Program-made: the position numbers and the translations under genes
Notes under the pieces: generated by a model
What the model was told of the DNA's origin: nothing
Seen by the model: only the letters and a program-made list of their open reading frames with translations
The model's database searches: none
DNA from: Aestuariivita boseongensis
GTDB taxonomy: Bacteria > Pseudomonadota > Alphaproteobacteria > Rhodobacterales > Rhodobacteraceae
Assembly (NCBI RefSeq): GCF_001262635.1
Contig: NZ_JXYH01000018.1
Location: 1 to 64,000, forward strand
Length of the DNA stretch: 64,000 bases
Direction of reading: 5' to 3'
In this document: positions 1 through 8,717 of the stretch, in pieces
Layout of the letters: the number at the start of each line of letters is the position of its first letter
How positions within the stretch are numbered: position 1 is the stretch's first letter

Positions 1-200
1 CAATCAGATCGGGCTGCTCAGATATCTCGGACAAGGGCGAACGCCAGTCTCATGGCACGATGGTCAACTATCTCTACGACCTTGGAAAAGTCTCCGAAAA
101 CCACGAACAATTCGCCAGCTCTCACAGGGTTGCGCAATCGCCGGAAATCCGGTCTCTCTCTGCCAACGCAGCGAAACTCATCCCAGACGAGGCGCATTGA
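1..200 (+). CDS. matA: Malonyl-CoA decarboxylase, C-terminal end (partial)
   Basis: The window opens inside a gene read in the frame starting at base 3 and ending at the TGA at 198-200. About 65 C-terminal residues are visible, including GTMVNYLYDLGKVSENHEQF, which resembles the C-terminus of malonyl-CoA decarboxylase (malonyl-CoA to acetyl-CoA plus CO2). The downstream gene is a malonyl-CoA synthetase whose ATG overlaps this stop, the usual matA-matB arrangement of malonate users. The catalytic domain is outside the window, so the call rests on this tail plus its neighbour. Confidence 0.75.
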   Translation, partial: IRSGCSDISDKGERQSHGTMVNYLYDLGKVSENHEQFASSHRVAQSPEIRSLSANAAKLIPDEAH

Positions 201-1723
201 TGTCCAACCCTCTCTACGATCAGCTCTTCGGCGTCCATGCCGGGAAAACAACACCATTCCTGCAACTGGAAGATGGCCAGGTGATCACCCATTCCCAGTT
301 CCTGACCACGGCGGCGCAGCTGGCCCATGTGCTTGTTCAGGCCGGGCTTCAGCCCGGTGACCGGCTGGCGGTGCAGGTACACAAATCAGCCCACGCGCTT
401 GCCCTTTATGCAGCCTGCGTTCAGGCGGGTATCGTCTTCCTGCCACTCAACACGGCCTATACAACGGATGAGCTGACCTATTTCATCGAAAACAGCGGCG
501 CGGGCTGCGTGGTCTGTGATGCCGCCAGCAAAGCCAGCCTGACACCGGTGGCAACCGGTCTGGGCGCGCGGCTTGAAACCCTGAATGCCGACGGGACCGG
601 ATCGCTGACCGATCTGGCCACGGCGATGCCATCGGACTTCCCGACCGTGTCGCGCGCGCCGGATGATCTGGCCGCCTTCCTCTATACGTCCGGCACGACC
701 GGACGCTCGAAGGGCGCGATGCTGACACAGGCCAACCTTCTGTCCAACGCGCTGACGCTTCGCGATTACTGGCGGTTCACCGCGCAGGACGTGCTTTTGC
801 ACGCCTTGCCGATCTTCCACACCCACGGGCTGTTCGTGGCGACCAACATCTCGCTCGCAGCGGGAAGTTCGATGATCTTCCTGCCGAAATTCGACCTCGA
901 CCAGGTGATCCGCCTGCTGCCTCAGGCGACAACGATGATGGGCGTGCCCACCTTCTATACGCGCCTTCTGGACGATCCGCGCTTCACCAGGGAACTGGTC
1001 GCGCATATGCGGCTTTTCGTGTCGGGAAGCGCCCCGCTTCTTGCCGATACCCATGTTCAGTTCGAAACACGCACCGGTCACCGCATCCTCGAGCGTTACG
1101 GCATGACCGAAACGAACATGAACACGTCCAACCCCTATGACGGGGAACGGCGCGCAGGAACGGTTGGCTTTCCCCTGCCCGGCGTCGAATTGAAAATCAC
1201 CGACCCCGCAAACGGAGAGACCCTGCCACCAGGCGACGTGGGGCAGATCGAGGTGCGCGGACCGAACGTTTTCAAGGGCTATTGGCAGATGCCGGAAAAA
1301 ACCGCGGCCGAACTGCGCGAAGACGGGTTCTTCATCACGGGCGATCTCGGCAGGGTCGACGAGGATGGCTATGTCCACATTGTCGGCCGCAACAAGGATC
1401 TCATCATTTCCGGCGGCTACAACATCTATCCCAAGGAAATCGAACTTGTGCTGGATGAACAGCCCGGTGTGCTGGAAAGCGCCGTGATCGGCGTGCCGCA
1501 TGCAGACTTCGGAGAAACAGTTCTGGGGCTGATCGTGCCAGAACCCGGCGCGCAACCGGATATCGACCAGATCTCCGAAGCCGCGCGCGCATCCCTCGCG
1601 CGGTTCAAGCATCCAAGGAAACTGATCGTGGTGGACGAACTGCCCCGAAACACGATGGGTAAGGTGCAGAAAAACCTGCTGCGCGAAAGCTATGCGGGGC
1701 TGTTTGCTCCGGCAGAGAACTGA
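200..1723 (+). CDS. matB: Malonyl-CoA synthetase (AMP-forming)
   Basis: Predicted 507-residue ANL-superfamily enzyme that activates malonate (or methylmalonate) with ATP and CoA. The adenylate-forming motif YTSGTTGRSKGAM lies near residue 155. YGMTETNM, GDLGRVDEDGYVHIVGRNKD and a C-terminal PRNTMGKVQKN segment with the catalytic lysine follow in the family order. Length fits MatB. The ATG at 200 overlaps the upstream TGA (TGATG), implying translational coupling to the decarboxylase; a TTG three bases upstream is a less likely start. Together the pair would turn malonate into acetyl-CoA. Acyl specificity is inferred from the neighbour. Confidence 0.88.
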   Translation: MSNPLYDQLFGVHAGKTTPFLQLEDGQVITHSQFLTTAAQLAHVLVQAGLQPGDRLAVQVHKSAHALALYAACVQAGIVFLPLNTAYTTDELTYFIENSGAGCVVCDAASKASLTPVATGLGARLETLNADGTGSLTDLATAMPSDFPTVSRAPDDLAAFLYTSGTTGRSKGAMLTQANLLSNALTLRDYWRFTAQDVLLHALPIFHTHGLFVATNISLAAGSSMIFLPKFDLDQVIRLLPQATTMMGVPTFYTRLLDDPRFTRELVAHMRLFVSGSAPLLADTHVQFETRTGHRILERYGMTETNMNTSNPYDGERRAGTVGFPLPGVELKITDPANGETLPPGDVGQIEVRGPNVFKGYWQMPEKTAAELREDGFFITGDLGRVDEDGYVHIVGRNKDLIISGGYNIYPKEIELVLDEQPGVLESAVIGVPHADFGETVLGLIVPEPGAQPDIDQISEAARASLARFKHPRKLIVVDELPRNTMGKVQKNLLRESYAGLFAPAEN

Positions 1724-1735
1724 ACGCAGACCGAT

Positions 1736-1770
1736 CGGGGCGGCACCATCGCCGGATGGCCGCTGCCCCG
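1736..1770 (+). terminator. Imperfect GC-rich hairpin after matB
   Basis: Bases 1736-1741 (CGGGGC) can pair with 1765-1770 (GCCCCG), with additional GGC/GCC pairing inside. It starts 13 bases after the matB stop. No T-run follows, so it could be a Rho-assisted end or just a stable 3' structure. The rest of 1724-1983 shows no convincing gene. Confidence 0.35.
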
Positions 1771-1983
1771 ACAGATCAAGTCGCCGAACGCCGCGCGCCA
1801 AGGGCGGAAATCCCGCCCGTATGTTGATCCAGAACATTCCTTCAATCGCGATAATGCGAAAGACTGCCCCCAACGAAAGGCTGTGCGTGCTTTCCGGTGA
1901 TTCGTAGGCCCTGCGCATTGCAGGGGGCCGAACATCCGGACACAGCTTTCAGGCCGTCTGGTTTTTGTTTGAGGGTAATCATC

Positions 1984-3075
1984 ATGGCGCATATCACGAA
2001 ACGGGCTTTCATTGCCGCCGGCGTCTCAGTCGCCGCGCTCGGAGCGGTCGGCTATGGTCTGTGGCCGCGCATGGACGGGTATCGGGACGAGGTTGAACGA
2101 CAAAGGCGCCTCCTTGGCAGCGATCCTGACCTGCGGGAACTGGTTCGCATGGCTACGCTGGCGCCCAACGGGCACAACACGCAGCCCTGGACATTCCGGC
2201 TGGCCGAAGACAGCCTCAATATCCTGCCGGATTTCACCCGGCGCACCCAGGTCGTGGACCCCGACGACCATCACATCTACGTCAGCCTCGGATGCGCCGC
2301 GGAAAACCTCGCGACAGCCGCCGCCGCCCATGGCCGCGCCGCCGATATCACCATCCGGACCGATCAGGCGGCGCAGATCGACGTCGCCTTTTCACCAACG
2401 CGCGTTCAGGACGGGCCGTTTTACCAGGCGATACCGCTGCGACAATCCACGCGGTCGGTCTATGACGGGCAACCCGTGTCGGCCGAGGACCTCAGGCTGC
2501 TCGAAACGGCGGCGCGGGAGGATGGCGTCAACCTTCTGATGTTCACCGCACGCTCTGATCTGGATGCCATTCTTGATTTCGTGATCGCCGGCAACACGGC
2601 GCAGGTCAACGACCCGGCCTTTGTGCAGGAATTGCAGGACTGGATCCGGTTCAGCCCCGCCCGCGCGCTCGAGACCGGCGACGGCCTGTTCTCGGCCTGC
2701 TCGGGTAACCCGGTATCTCCGGAGTTCATCGGCTCGCGCCTTTTCCGCTCCGTCTTCAAAACAGAATCCGAAAACAGGAAATACACCGACCATGTGAAGT
2801 CCTCGGCCGGGATCGCCGTTTTCGTCGGCGACAGCGACACGCCCGAAAACTGGATCAAGGTCGGCCGCAGCTTCGAACGCTTCGCCCTGCAGGCCACGGC
2901 ACTTGGCATCCGCAACGCCCATCTCAACATGCCGGTCGAGGTCCTGTCGGTGCGCCCCGATTTCGCCGACTGGCTGGGCGTGCCGGGAATGCGCCCAAAC
3001 CTTGTGATCCGCTTCGGCCGCGCGCCCGCATTGCCCATGTCGCTCAGGCGGCCGGTCGAGGCCGTTCTGGTGTGA
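1984..3075 (+). CDS. Acg-family FMN-binding oxidoreductase, membrane-anchored
   Basis: Predicted 363-residue nitroreductase-fold protein. Residues 1-28 form a short positive segment (TKRAFIAAG) followed by a hydrophobic stretch (VSVAALGAVGYGLW), consistent with a signal or anchor helix. The body carries the Acg-type motif LAPNGHNTQPWTF (near residue 60), with GIRNAHLNMPVEV and MRPNLVIRFGRAP towards the end. Such proteins resemble mycobacterial Acg, whose physiological substrate is unclear. I chose the ATG at 1984 because the signal-like segment begins there; a longer in-frame reading from 1897 adds an unconvincing leader. It stands alone between matAB and a LysR gene. Substrate unknown. Confidence 0.75.
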   Translation: MAHITKRAFIAAGVSVAALGAVGYGLWPRMDGYRDEVERQRRLLGSDPDLRELVRMATLAPNGHNTQPWTFRLAEDSLNILPDFTRRTQVVDPDDHHIYVSLGCAAENLATAAAAHGRAADITIRTDQAAQIDVAFSPTRVQDGPFYQAIPLRQSTRSVYDGQPVSAEDLRLLETAAREDGVNLLMFTARSDLDAILDFVIAGNTAQVNDPAFVQELQDWIRFSPARALETGDGLFSACSGNPVSPEFIGSRLFRSVFKTESENRKYTDHVKSSAGIAVFVGDSDTPENWIKVGRSFERFALQATALGIRNAHLNMPVEVLSVRPDFADWLGVPGMRPNLVIRFGRAPALPMSLRRPVEAVLV

Positions 3076-3232
3076 AGAGAACCGCATTCGGTTGGGACGC
3101 TGGGGCCCGCGCTGATGCCCTCACGGGCGCAGCCTTTGGCGCGATCGCGCGGCTGCGTCTTTTCGGCACTTGGGCGTCTGACCGCGTGCATAGGGTCTGT
3201 GCAAATTCAGGCAGACATGCAACCAATCCCCC

Positions 3233-4132
3233 ATGACCAGAATGAACATCGAACAGCTTCGGACATTTCTTGCGGTGGTGCGGTATGGCGGCGTCCGCAA
3301 GGCGGCGCTGGCGTTGCATCTGACCCAACCTGCCGTGACCGCCCGGATCAAGAACCTTGAAGAGACGCTGGCCTGCGAACTTTTCGAACGGCGCGCGGGC
3401 GGAATGCGCCTGACAAAGCGCGGCGAACTTCTTCTGGCCCATGCCGAAAAATTCGAACAGCTGACCGAGCTTGTGGAACGCGACGTGGTGGATCCGAAAG
3501 GCGTGGAAGGACGGTTGCGCCTTGGGGTGTCGGAGACCATCGCCCAGTGCTGGCTGCCGGATCTGGTGTCGCGTCTGCACGCGCTCTATCCCCGGCTTGA
3601 GATCGAATTCAACGTCGATATCTCGACCAATCTCCGCGCCGGGCTGATGGACCGGGAAATCGACCTGGCGATCCTGTTGGGCCCGATTTCCGAGCATACG
3701 GTCAACAATATCGCGCTGCCGGGGTTCGAACTGGCCTGGTACGCGGCGGCATCGCGCAACGATCTTGCAACGACACCCGATCTGACCCGCCCCGTGCTGA
3801 CCTATGCGCGCAACACCCGCCCCTATCGCGAGTTGAAAGAGATGCTGTTCGAACGCGTCGGACCGGATGTGTCGCTGTTTCCCTCCTCGTCCCTGTCGGC
3901 CTGTTTCCGGCTGGTCGAGGCCGATCTGGGCCTTGCCGTGCTGCCCCGCGCGCTGGGTCAGGAACATGTGGCAGCGGGCCGCATCGCCGAGTTCGATCCG
4001 GGCTGGGTGCCCTCGCCGCTGCAGTTCACCGCGTCCTATCTGGGCGAACCGAAAAGCCATCTTGTGGAAACGGCAGCAAAAACCGCGCTGGAGGTCGCGA
4101 CGGCCTATCAGTCTGACCTGTCCCGCCGATAA
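3233..4132 (+). CDS. LysR-family transcriptional regulator
   Basis: 299 residues. The N-terminal winged helix-turn-helix (MNIEQLRTFLAVV, then KAALALHLTQPAVTARIKNLEE) is followed by a LysR substrate-binding domain (RLRLGVSETIAQCWLPDLVSR onward). Length is normal. Either ATG 3233 or ATG 3242 could be the start; neither has a clear ribosome site. It lies immediately upstream of, and codirectional with, the DUF1445-TRAP-pxp operon, whose likely regulator it is. An inverted repeat (4138-4152) sits just past its stop. The inducer is presumably the transported acid (inference). Confidence 0.9.
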   Translation: MTRMNIEQLRTFLAVVRYGGVRKAALALHLTQPAVTARIKNLEETLACELFERRAGGMRLTKRGELLLAHAEKFEQLTELVERDVVDPKGVEGRLRLGVSETIAQCWLPDLVSRLHALYPRLEIEFNVDISTNLRAGLMDREIDLAILLGPISEHTVNNIALPGFELAWYAAASRNDLATTPDLTRPVLTYARNTRPYRELKEMLFERVGPDVSLFPSSSLSACFRLVEADLGLAVLPRALGQEHVAAGRIAEFDPGWVPSPLQFTASYLGEPKSHLVETAAKTALEVATAYQSDLSRR

Positions 4133-4137
4133 AAATT

Positions 4138-4152
4138 TCTGATCACTTCAGA
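4138..4152 (+). promoter_or_regulatory. Candidate LysR operator upstream of the DUF1445 operon
   Basis: TCTGA-N5-TCAGA, a perfect 5-bp inverted repeat in an AT-rich gap between the LysR stop and the DUF1445 start, 67 bases upstream of the TTG. Size and position fit a LysR-type recognition site. No binding data; inferred from symmetry and location. Confidence 0.4.
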
Positions 4153-4218
4153 GAAAAACTTTCGATTTGATCCTATAGCCCAAACTTGTGACCCTCTGAA
4201 CAACGCAGGGGGACAGCA

Positions 4219-5034
4219 TTGACCGAATCCTATGAAACACTGAAAGCGCGCCCGCTTTCCGACCAAAGGGCCGCCATTCGTGCGGGTGATTACGGCTCGC
4301 ATACCGCTGGTCTGGGCCAGGGCTGTCTGCAAGCCAATATCGTGATCATGCCCGAGGCTTACGCGCTGGATTTCATGCGCTATTGCCAGCGCAACCCCAA
4401 GCCCTGCCCGCTGACCGGCGTGTCCGATACCGGCAATCCGATGATGATGACCATGGGCCGCGATATCGACATCCGCACCGATGTGCCCGCCTATAACATC
4501 TATCGCGATGGTAAGCTGGCGGGGTCGGCATCGGACATCCTTGATCTCTGGCAGGATGACATGGTGGCCTTTGCCCTTGGGTGCTCATTCACCTTCGAAC
4601 AGGCGCTGCTGCGCGCCGGAATACCCGTCTGGCATATCGAAAACGACAAGACCGTGCCCATGTTCCGCTCGAATATCGACACGGTGCCGGCAGGCCCGTT
4701 TTCGGGCAAGATGGTCGTGTCGATGCGCGCCGTGCCCGAAGACCGGATCGACGAGGTCGTCCGGATCTCGCGCCGCTTCCCGCTGGCCCATGGCGCGCCG
4801 GTCCATTGGGGCGATCCGGCCGATATCGGCATCACCGATCCTGCCGCGCCGGACTGGGGCGATCCCGCGCCGATTGGTCCCGGCGAAGTGCCGGTTTTCT
4901 GGGCCTGCGGCGTCACCCCGCAAGTGGCCATCGAAGCGGCCCGCCTGCCGATTTGCATTACCCACAAACCCGGTCACATGCTCATCACCGACGTGGCCGA
5001 GGACGCCGAAGTCCCGATCCTGCACTTTACCTGA
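4219..5034 (+). CDS. DUF1445 putative hydro-lyase (D-glutamate cyclase-like family)
   Basis: 271 residues matching the DUF1445/UPF0317 family: GDYGSHTAGLGQGCLQANIVIMP near the N-terminus, FALGCSFTFEQALLRAGIPV in the middle, and a C-terminal FWACGVTPQVAI...HKPGHMLITD block typical of the family. The mammalian relative is a D-glutamate cyclase producing 5-oxo-D-proline; bacterial members are only annotated as putative hydro-lyases. The start is TTG at 4219, preceded by a GGGGGA ribosome site. First gene of an operon with a TRAP transporter, DUF2848 and pxpBC, which fits a pyroglutamate-related or other cyclised acid substrate. The exact reaction is unknown. Confidence 0.85.
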   Translation: MTESYETLKARPLSDQRAAIRAGDYGSHTAGLGQGCLQANIVIMPEAYALDFMRYCQRNPKPCPLTGVSDTGNPMMMTMGRDIDIRTDVPAYNIYRDGKLAGSASDILDLWQDDMVAFALGCSFTFEQALLRAGIPVWHIENDKTVPMFRSNIDTVPAGPFSGKMVVSMRAVPEDRIDEVVRISRRFPLAHGAPVHWGDPADIGITDPAAPDWGDPAPIGPGEVPVFWACGVTPQVAIEAARLPICITHKPGHMLITDVAEDAEVPILHFT

Positions 5035-5066
5035 AACACACCCCAACACCCAACAAGGAGACCCAA

Positions 5067-6101
5067 ATGAAACGCATTGCATCCGTCCTGGCCATGACCA
5101 CAGCGCTGGCTGGCCCCGCCCTGGCCGAAGACCTGTCCGTCGTGGGCAGCTGGTCCGGCCTGCCGCTTCACAAGCAATACGAAGCCCCCTTCTGGGGCGA
5201 GACCCTGCCCGCCGCGTCCGGCGGCGCCATCAATGTCAGCCTGACCACGCATAACCAGATGAACCTGGGCGTGGGCGACGTGTTCCGCCTGCTGGGCGAC
5301 GGCGTCTATGACGTGGCCATGACCGTTGCCGATTACGCCGTGGCCGACGCGCCGGAACTGGAAGGGCTGGACGTGCCGCTTCTGGCGCTGACCGCGGACG
5401 AGGCGCGCGCCATGGTCGATGCCGCCCGCCCGATGGTGGCCGATATCTACAAGGACCGCTTCAACAGCCATGTCCTGGCCATCGCGCCCTATCCGCCGCA
5501 GGTCGTCTTCTGCAATGCCGAGATCAACAGCCTGGATGACCTCAAAGGCCTGAAAGTGCGCGCCTCGGGCCGGATGACGGCGAAGTTCCTCGAAGCGCTG
5601 GGGGCCGAAGGCGTGAATGTCAGCTTCTCGGAAGTGCCGGGCGCGCTGCAGAAAGGCGTTGTGGATTGCGCCGTCACCGGCGCCGGCTCGGGCTATTCCG
5701 CGGGCTGGTGGGAAGTGTCGACCCATCTTCTGCCAATCCCGCTGGGCGGCTGGGACAGCGTTGTGACCGCCATCAACATGGACAAGTGGAACAGCCTTGA
5801 TGCCGACACCCAGAAACTGATCAGCGATCAGGTCGCCGCCGAATTCGAAGCCCCCGCATGGGACAGCGCACAGGACGCGCTGGTCAATGACATCGCCTGC
5901 CTGACCGGCAATGGCGACTGCCCTGCGGGCGAGGCGCGTGGCATGACGCTGGTCGAAGTGTCGGACGCCGATTTCGCCCGGGCACGCGACGTGCTGGTCG
6001 GAGAGGTGCTGCCCGACTGGGCCGAGCGCGCAGGCGGTGACTGGGCCGAACGCTGGAACGAGTCGGTCGGCGCCACGGTCGGTGTGACCATCGCGAACTA
6101 A
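5067..6101 (+). CDS. TRAP transporter substrate-binding protein (DctP family)
   Basis: 344 residues with a Sec signal peptide (MKRIASVLAMTTALAGPALA, cleavage after ALA). The periplasmic domain shows the TRAP-binding core LKVRASGRMTAKFLEALGAEGVNVSFSEVPGALQKGVVDCAVTG, in which the arginine of VRASG is the expected carboxylate-binding residue. The ATG at 5067 follows AAGGAG by seven bases. It captures an organic acid for the DctQM pair downstream. A pair of hairpins (6109-6153) separates it from dctQ. Specificity cannot be read from sequence; the flanking DUF1445, DUF2848 and pxpBC genes point to an unusual carboxylate. Confidence 0.92.
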   Translation: MKRIASVLAMTTALAGPALAEDLSVVGSWSGLPLHKQYEAPFWGETLPAASGGAINVSLTTHNQMNLGVGDVFRLLGDGVYDVAMTVADYAVADAPELEGLDVPLLALTADEARAMVDAARPMVADIYKDRFNSHVLAIAPYPPQVVFCNAEINSLDDLKGLKVRASGRMTAKFLEALGAEGVNVSFSEVPGALQKGVVDCAVTGAGSGYSAGWWEVSTHLLPIPLGGWDSVVTAINMDKWNSLDADTQKLISDQVAAEFEAPAWDSAQDALVNDIACLTGNGDCPAGEARGMTLVEVSDADFARARDVLVGEVLPDWAERAGGDWAERWNESVGATVGVTIAN

Positions 6102-6108
6102 ACTGTCG

Positions 6109-6153
6109 GGATGGGTGCGCCGCGCCCATCCACCCTCGCCCGCCCGTGCGGGC
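6109..6153 (+). other. Stem-loops between dctP and dctQ
   Basis: GGATGGG (6109-6115) pairs with CCCATCC (6125-6131), with inner GCG/CGC pairing and one wobble. A second small stem GCCCG/CGGGC lies at 6142-6153. No T-run follows, so these look like mRNA-stabilising or partial-attenuation structures that let the binding protein be made in excess of the permease, as is common in such operons (inference). Confidence 0.6.
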
Positions 6154-6209
6154 ATTCACCCGAAGTCAGATCCGTTTTCCATGCCACAGGACGGATATAG
6201 GGGGCCCTT

Positions 6210-6761
6210 ATGGAAGAGATCCTTCTGGACAAACTTCGCAGCTGGAACAGGCGCATTGCGATCCTGACAGGGATAGTTCTTCTGATCTGTGCCGCCGTGG
6301 TCCTTCTGGACATCGTCCTCAGGCGGCTGGGCACATCCTTTGGCGGCACGGACGAGATTTCGGGCTATGTCATGGCCATCGCCACCTCCTGGGGCATGGC
6401 CTATACGCTGCTGGAACTGGGCCATGTGCGCATCGACATCCTGCGTACCCGCACCGGTCAGCTGGGCCGCGCGCTATTCGATCTGTTTGCCATGATCATG
6501 CTGGCCGGAACGGTCACGCTGATCGCGTTCAAGTGCTGGCCGGTTCTGGCCCGGTCGCTGGCCAATTCGTCCCGAGCCAACACACCGCTTGAAACGCCGC
6601 TTGCGCTGGTACAGGCGCCCTGGTTCGCCGGATGGGTCTGGTTCGCCATCGTATCCTGGCTGACGCTTTTCGCCGCGCTGATGCTGGTGCTGAAGGGCCG
6701 GTTCGACCAATCCGAAGCCGCCATCGGCTGCTTTGGCGAAGAAGAGGCGGCACTGAAATGA
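6210..6761 (+). CDS. TRAP transporter small permease (DctQ family)
   Basis: 183 residues with four predicted membrane helices: about residues 16-38, 50-66, 88-108 and 138-158. The conserved DctQ pattern DIVLRRLGTSFGGTDEISGY and WGMAYTLLELGHVRIDILRTR is present. Starts at ATG 6210 after a GGGGG-rich stretch. Its stop overlaps the dctM start by four bases (ATGA), so the two subunits are translationally coupled. Forms the membrane complex with DctM. Confidence 0.92.
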   Translation: MEEILLDKLRSWNRRIAILTGIVLLICAAVVLLDIVLRRLGTSFGGTDEISGYVMAIATSWGMAYTLLELGHVRIDILRTRTGQLGRALFDLFAMIMLAGTVTLIAFKCWPVLARSLANSSRANTPLETPLALVQAPWFAGWVWFAIVSWLTLFAALMLVLKGRFDQSEAAIGCFGEEEAALK

Positions 6762-8044
6762 TCGGTCCAATTACCATTGGCCTTTTGGGTCTTCTCGCGC
6801 TCTCGATCCCGGTGGGGATCGTTCTGTTCCTGCTGGGCTTCGGCATTGATGCCTTTTTCAGCCCCTTTCCCCTGATCCGGGGTCTGGGCAACCAGGTCTG
6901 GTCGACCTCGAACAACGCCACGCTGATCGCCATTCCGTTCTTTGTGCTGCTGGGCGAAATCCTCGTGCGTTCGGGCATCGCCACGCGCACCTACGCAGCC
7001 CTTGACCGCTGGGTCAGCTGGCTGCCCGGGGGGCTGGTTCATGCCAATGTGGCCACAGCGACCATGTTCTCGGCCACCTCCGGATCCTCGGTCGCCACCG
7101 CCGCGACCGTGGCCACCGTGGCGATGCCGCAGGCCGAAAAGCTGGGCTATGACCCGAAGCTGTTTTCCGGGGCCATCGCCGCGGGCGGCACGCTGGGCAT
7201 CATGATCCCGCCGTCGATCAACCTGATCGTCTATGGGTTCCTGACCCAAACCTCTATCCCGCAGCTTTTCCTGGCCGGGCTGGTGCCCGGTCTGGCGCTG
7301 GCGCTTGGGTTCATGGCAATCACCATCCTGATCTGCATGATCCGCCCGTCGCTGGGTGGCACACGGCGCGTCTTTCCGTTCGCCGAAATGCTCAGGGCGC
7401 TGTTGCAACTCATCCCCATCGTGCTTCTGTTCACCATCATCATCGGCACGATCTACAAAGGCTGGGCCACCCCGACCGAGGCCGCCGCCGTCGGCGTCGC
7501 GGGTGCTGTCCTGATCGCCGGGTTCTTCGGTGGCATCAGCCTGCAGATGTTCACCGACAGCATTCTGGGCACGATCAAGATCACATCGATGATCATGCTG
7601 GTGGTCATCGGCGCGTCGTTCCTGAATTTCACGCTGGCCTCGGCCGGGCTGGGGCGCGAGCTGGAAGCCTTCCTCGGCAGCCTGGGCCTGTCGCCGCTGG
7701 GTACGATCCTTGTTGTGGTTCTGATCTATATCGTGCTGGGCTTTTTCATCGAAACCCTGTCGCTGATGGTCGTCACCATCCCGATCATCGTCCCGCTTGT
7801 GGTGGCGCAGGGCTTTGACCCGATCTGGTTCGGCATCCTGATGATCGTCCTGATCGAAATGGCACTGATCACCCCGCCCGTGGGGCTGAACCTTTACGTC
7901 GTGCAGGGCGCGCGCAAATCCGGCAAGATGAGCGAGGTGATGCTGGGCAGCATCCCATATGTCATCGCCATGCTGATCATGGCCGGTCTGCTGATCGCCT
8001 TCCCGGGCATCGCGCTTTATCTGCCTTCGGTCCTAAGCGGGTAA
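6758..8044 (+). CDS. TRAP transporter large permease (DctM family)
   Basis: 428 residues, highly hydrophobic with roughly 12 membrane segments. Family hallmarks are visible: ATMFSATSGSSVATAATVATVAMPQ, AAGGTLGIMIPPSINLIVYGFLT, and near the end EMALITPPVGLNLYVVQG. This is the sodium-coupled transport subunit of the DctPQM system. Starts within the dctQ stop (ATGA) and is followed six bases later by the DUF2848 gene, so it belongs to the same transcript. Confidence 0.94.
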   Translation: MIGPITIGLLGLLALSIPVGIVLFLLGFGIDAFFSPFPLIRGLGNQVWSTSNNATLIAIPFFVLLGEILVRSGIATRTYAALDRWVSWLPGGLVHANVATATMFSATSGSSVATAATVATVAMPQAEKLGYDPKLFSGAIAAGGTLGIMIPPSINLIVYGFLTQTSIPQLFLAGLVPGLALALGFMAITILICMIRPSLGGTRRVFPFAEMLRALLQLIPIVLLFTIIIGTIYKGWATPTEAAAVGVAGAVLIAGFFGGISLQMFTDSILGTIKITSMIMLVVIGASFLNFTLASAGLGRELEAFLGSLGLSPLGTILVVVLIYIVLGFFIETLSLMVVTIPIIVPLVVAQGFDPIWFGILMIVLIEMALITPPVGLNLYVVQGARKSGKMSEVMLGSIPYVIAMLIMAGLLIAFPGIALYLPSVLSG

Positions 8045-8050
8045 GACCTC

Positions 8051-8704
8051 ATGCTGTTCAAACTCGACACATCCGAAATCGACATCCGGATCGACGATCT
8101 GATCGTCGCGGGCTGGACCGGGCGCGACCCCCATGCCGTTCAGCACCATATCGACGAACTGGCCGCCATCGGCGTGGCCCCGCCCAGCCAGGTGCCGCTT
8201 TACTATCGCGTGTCGGCATCCCTTCTTATGCAGTCGCCACAGATCGACGTGCTGGGCCCATCCACCTCGGGCGAGGTCGAGCCGCTTCTGATCCAGTCAG
8301 ACGGCGTGCTATTTCTGGGCCTGGGCTCGGATCACACGGATCGGGAGCTTGAAGCGGTCTCGGTCGCCGCCTCCAAACAGGCCTGCCCGAAACCGGTCGC
8401 GCAAGCGCTTTGGCGCTTCGACGAGGTCGCGGCCCATCTCGATGACCTGACCCTGCGCTGCGAGATCGAGGAAGACGGCGCATGGATAACCTATCAGGAT
8501 GGGCCCCTTGCCGGGATCCGGCCACTGCGCGACCTGGCGCAAGGCGCGGGCTTATCCGACGGTCAGGCCATGCTGTGCGGCACCCTTGGCGCCATTGGCG
8601 GCGTGCGTCCCGCGCAATCCTACCGGATGCGCCTGTCCGACCCGAAACTGGGCCGCTCCCTGTCGCTGGATTACCGGGCGCGCCCGCTTCCCGTGATATC
8701 CTGA
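8051..8704 (+). CDS. DUF2848 family protein
   Basis: 217 residues. The block LGLGSDHTDRELEAVSVAASKQACPKPVAQALW, followed by EVAAHLDDLTLRC, is characteristic of the DUF2848 family, which has a fumarylacetoacetate-hydrolase-like look, though its activity is not established. It sits six bases after dctM and 13 bases before pxpB, so it is cotranscribed with both. Plausibly a hydrolase or isomerase acting on the transported acid or a product of the DUF1445 and PxpBC enzymes; this is inference from context. Confidence 0.82.
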   Translation: MLFKLDTSEIDIRIDDLIVAGWTGRDPHAVQHHIDELAAIGVAPPSQVPLYYRVSASLLMQSPQIDVLGPSTSGEVEPLLIQSDGVLFLGLGSDHTDRELEAVSVAASKQACPKPVAQALWRFDEVAAHLDDLTLRCEIEEDGAWITYQDGPLAGIRPLRDLAQGAGLSDGQAMLCGTLGAIGGVRPAQSYRMRLSDPKLGRSLSLDYRARPLPVIS

Positions 8705-8717
8705 CCCGCACGGCCCC

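Noticed and set aside
386-1918. 510-codon minus-strand open frame opposite matB
   Set aside because: Antisense shadow of a strongly supported gene in GC-rich DNA; no domain similarity and composition typical of frame shadows.
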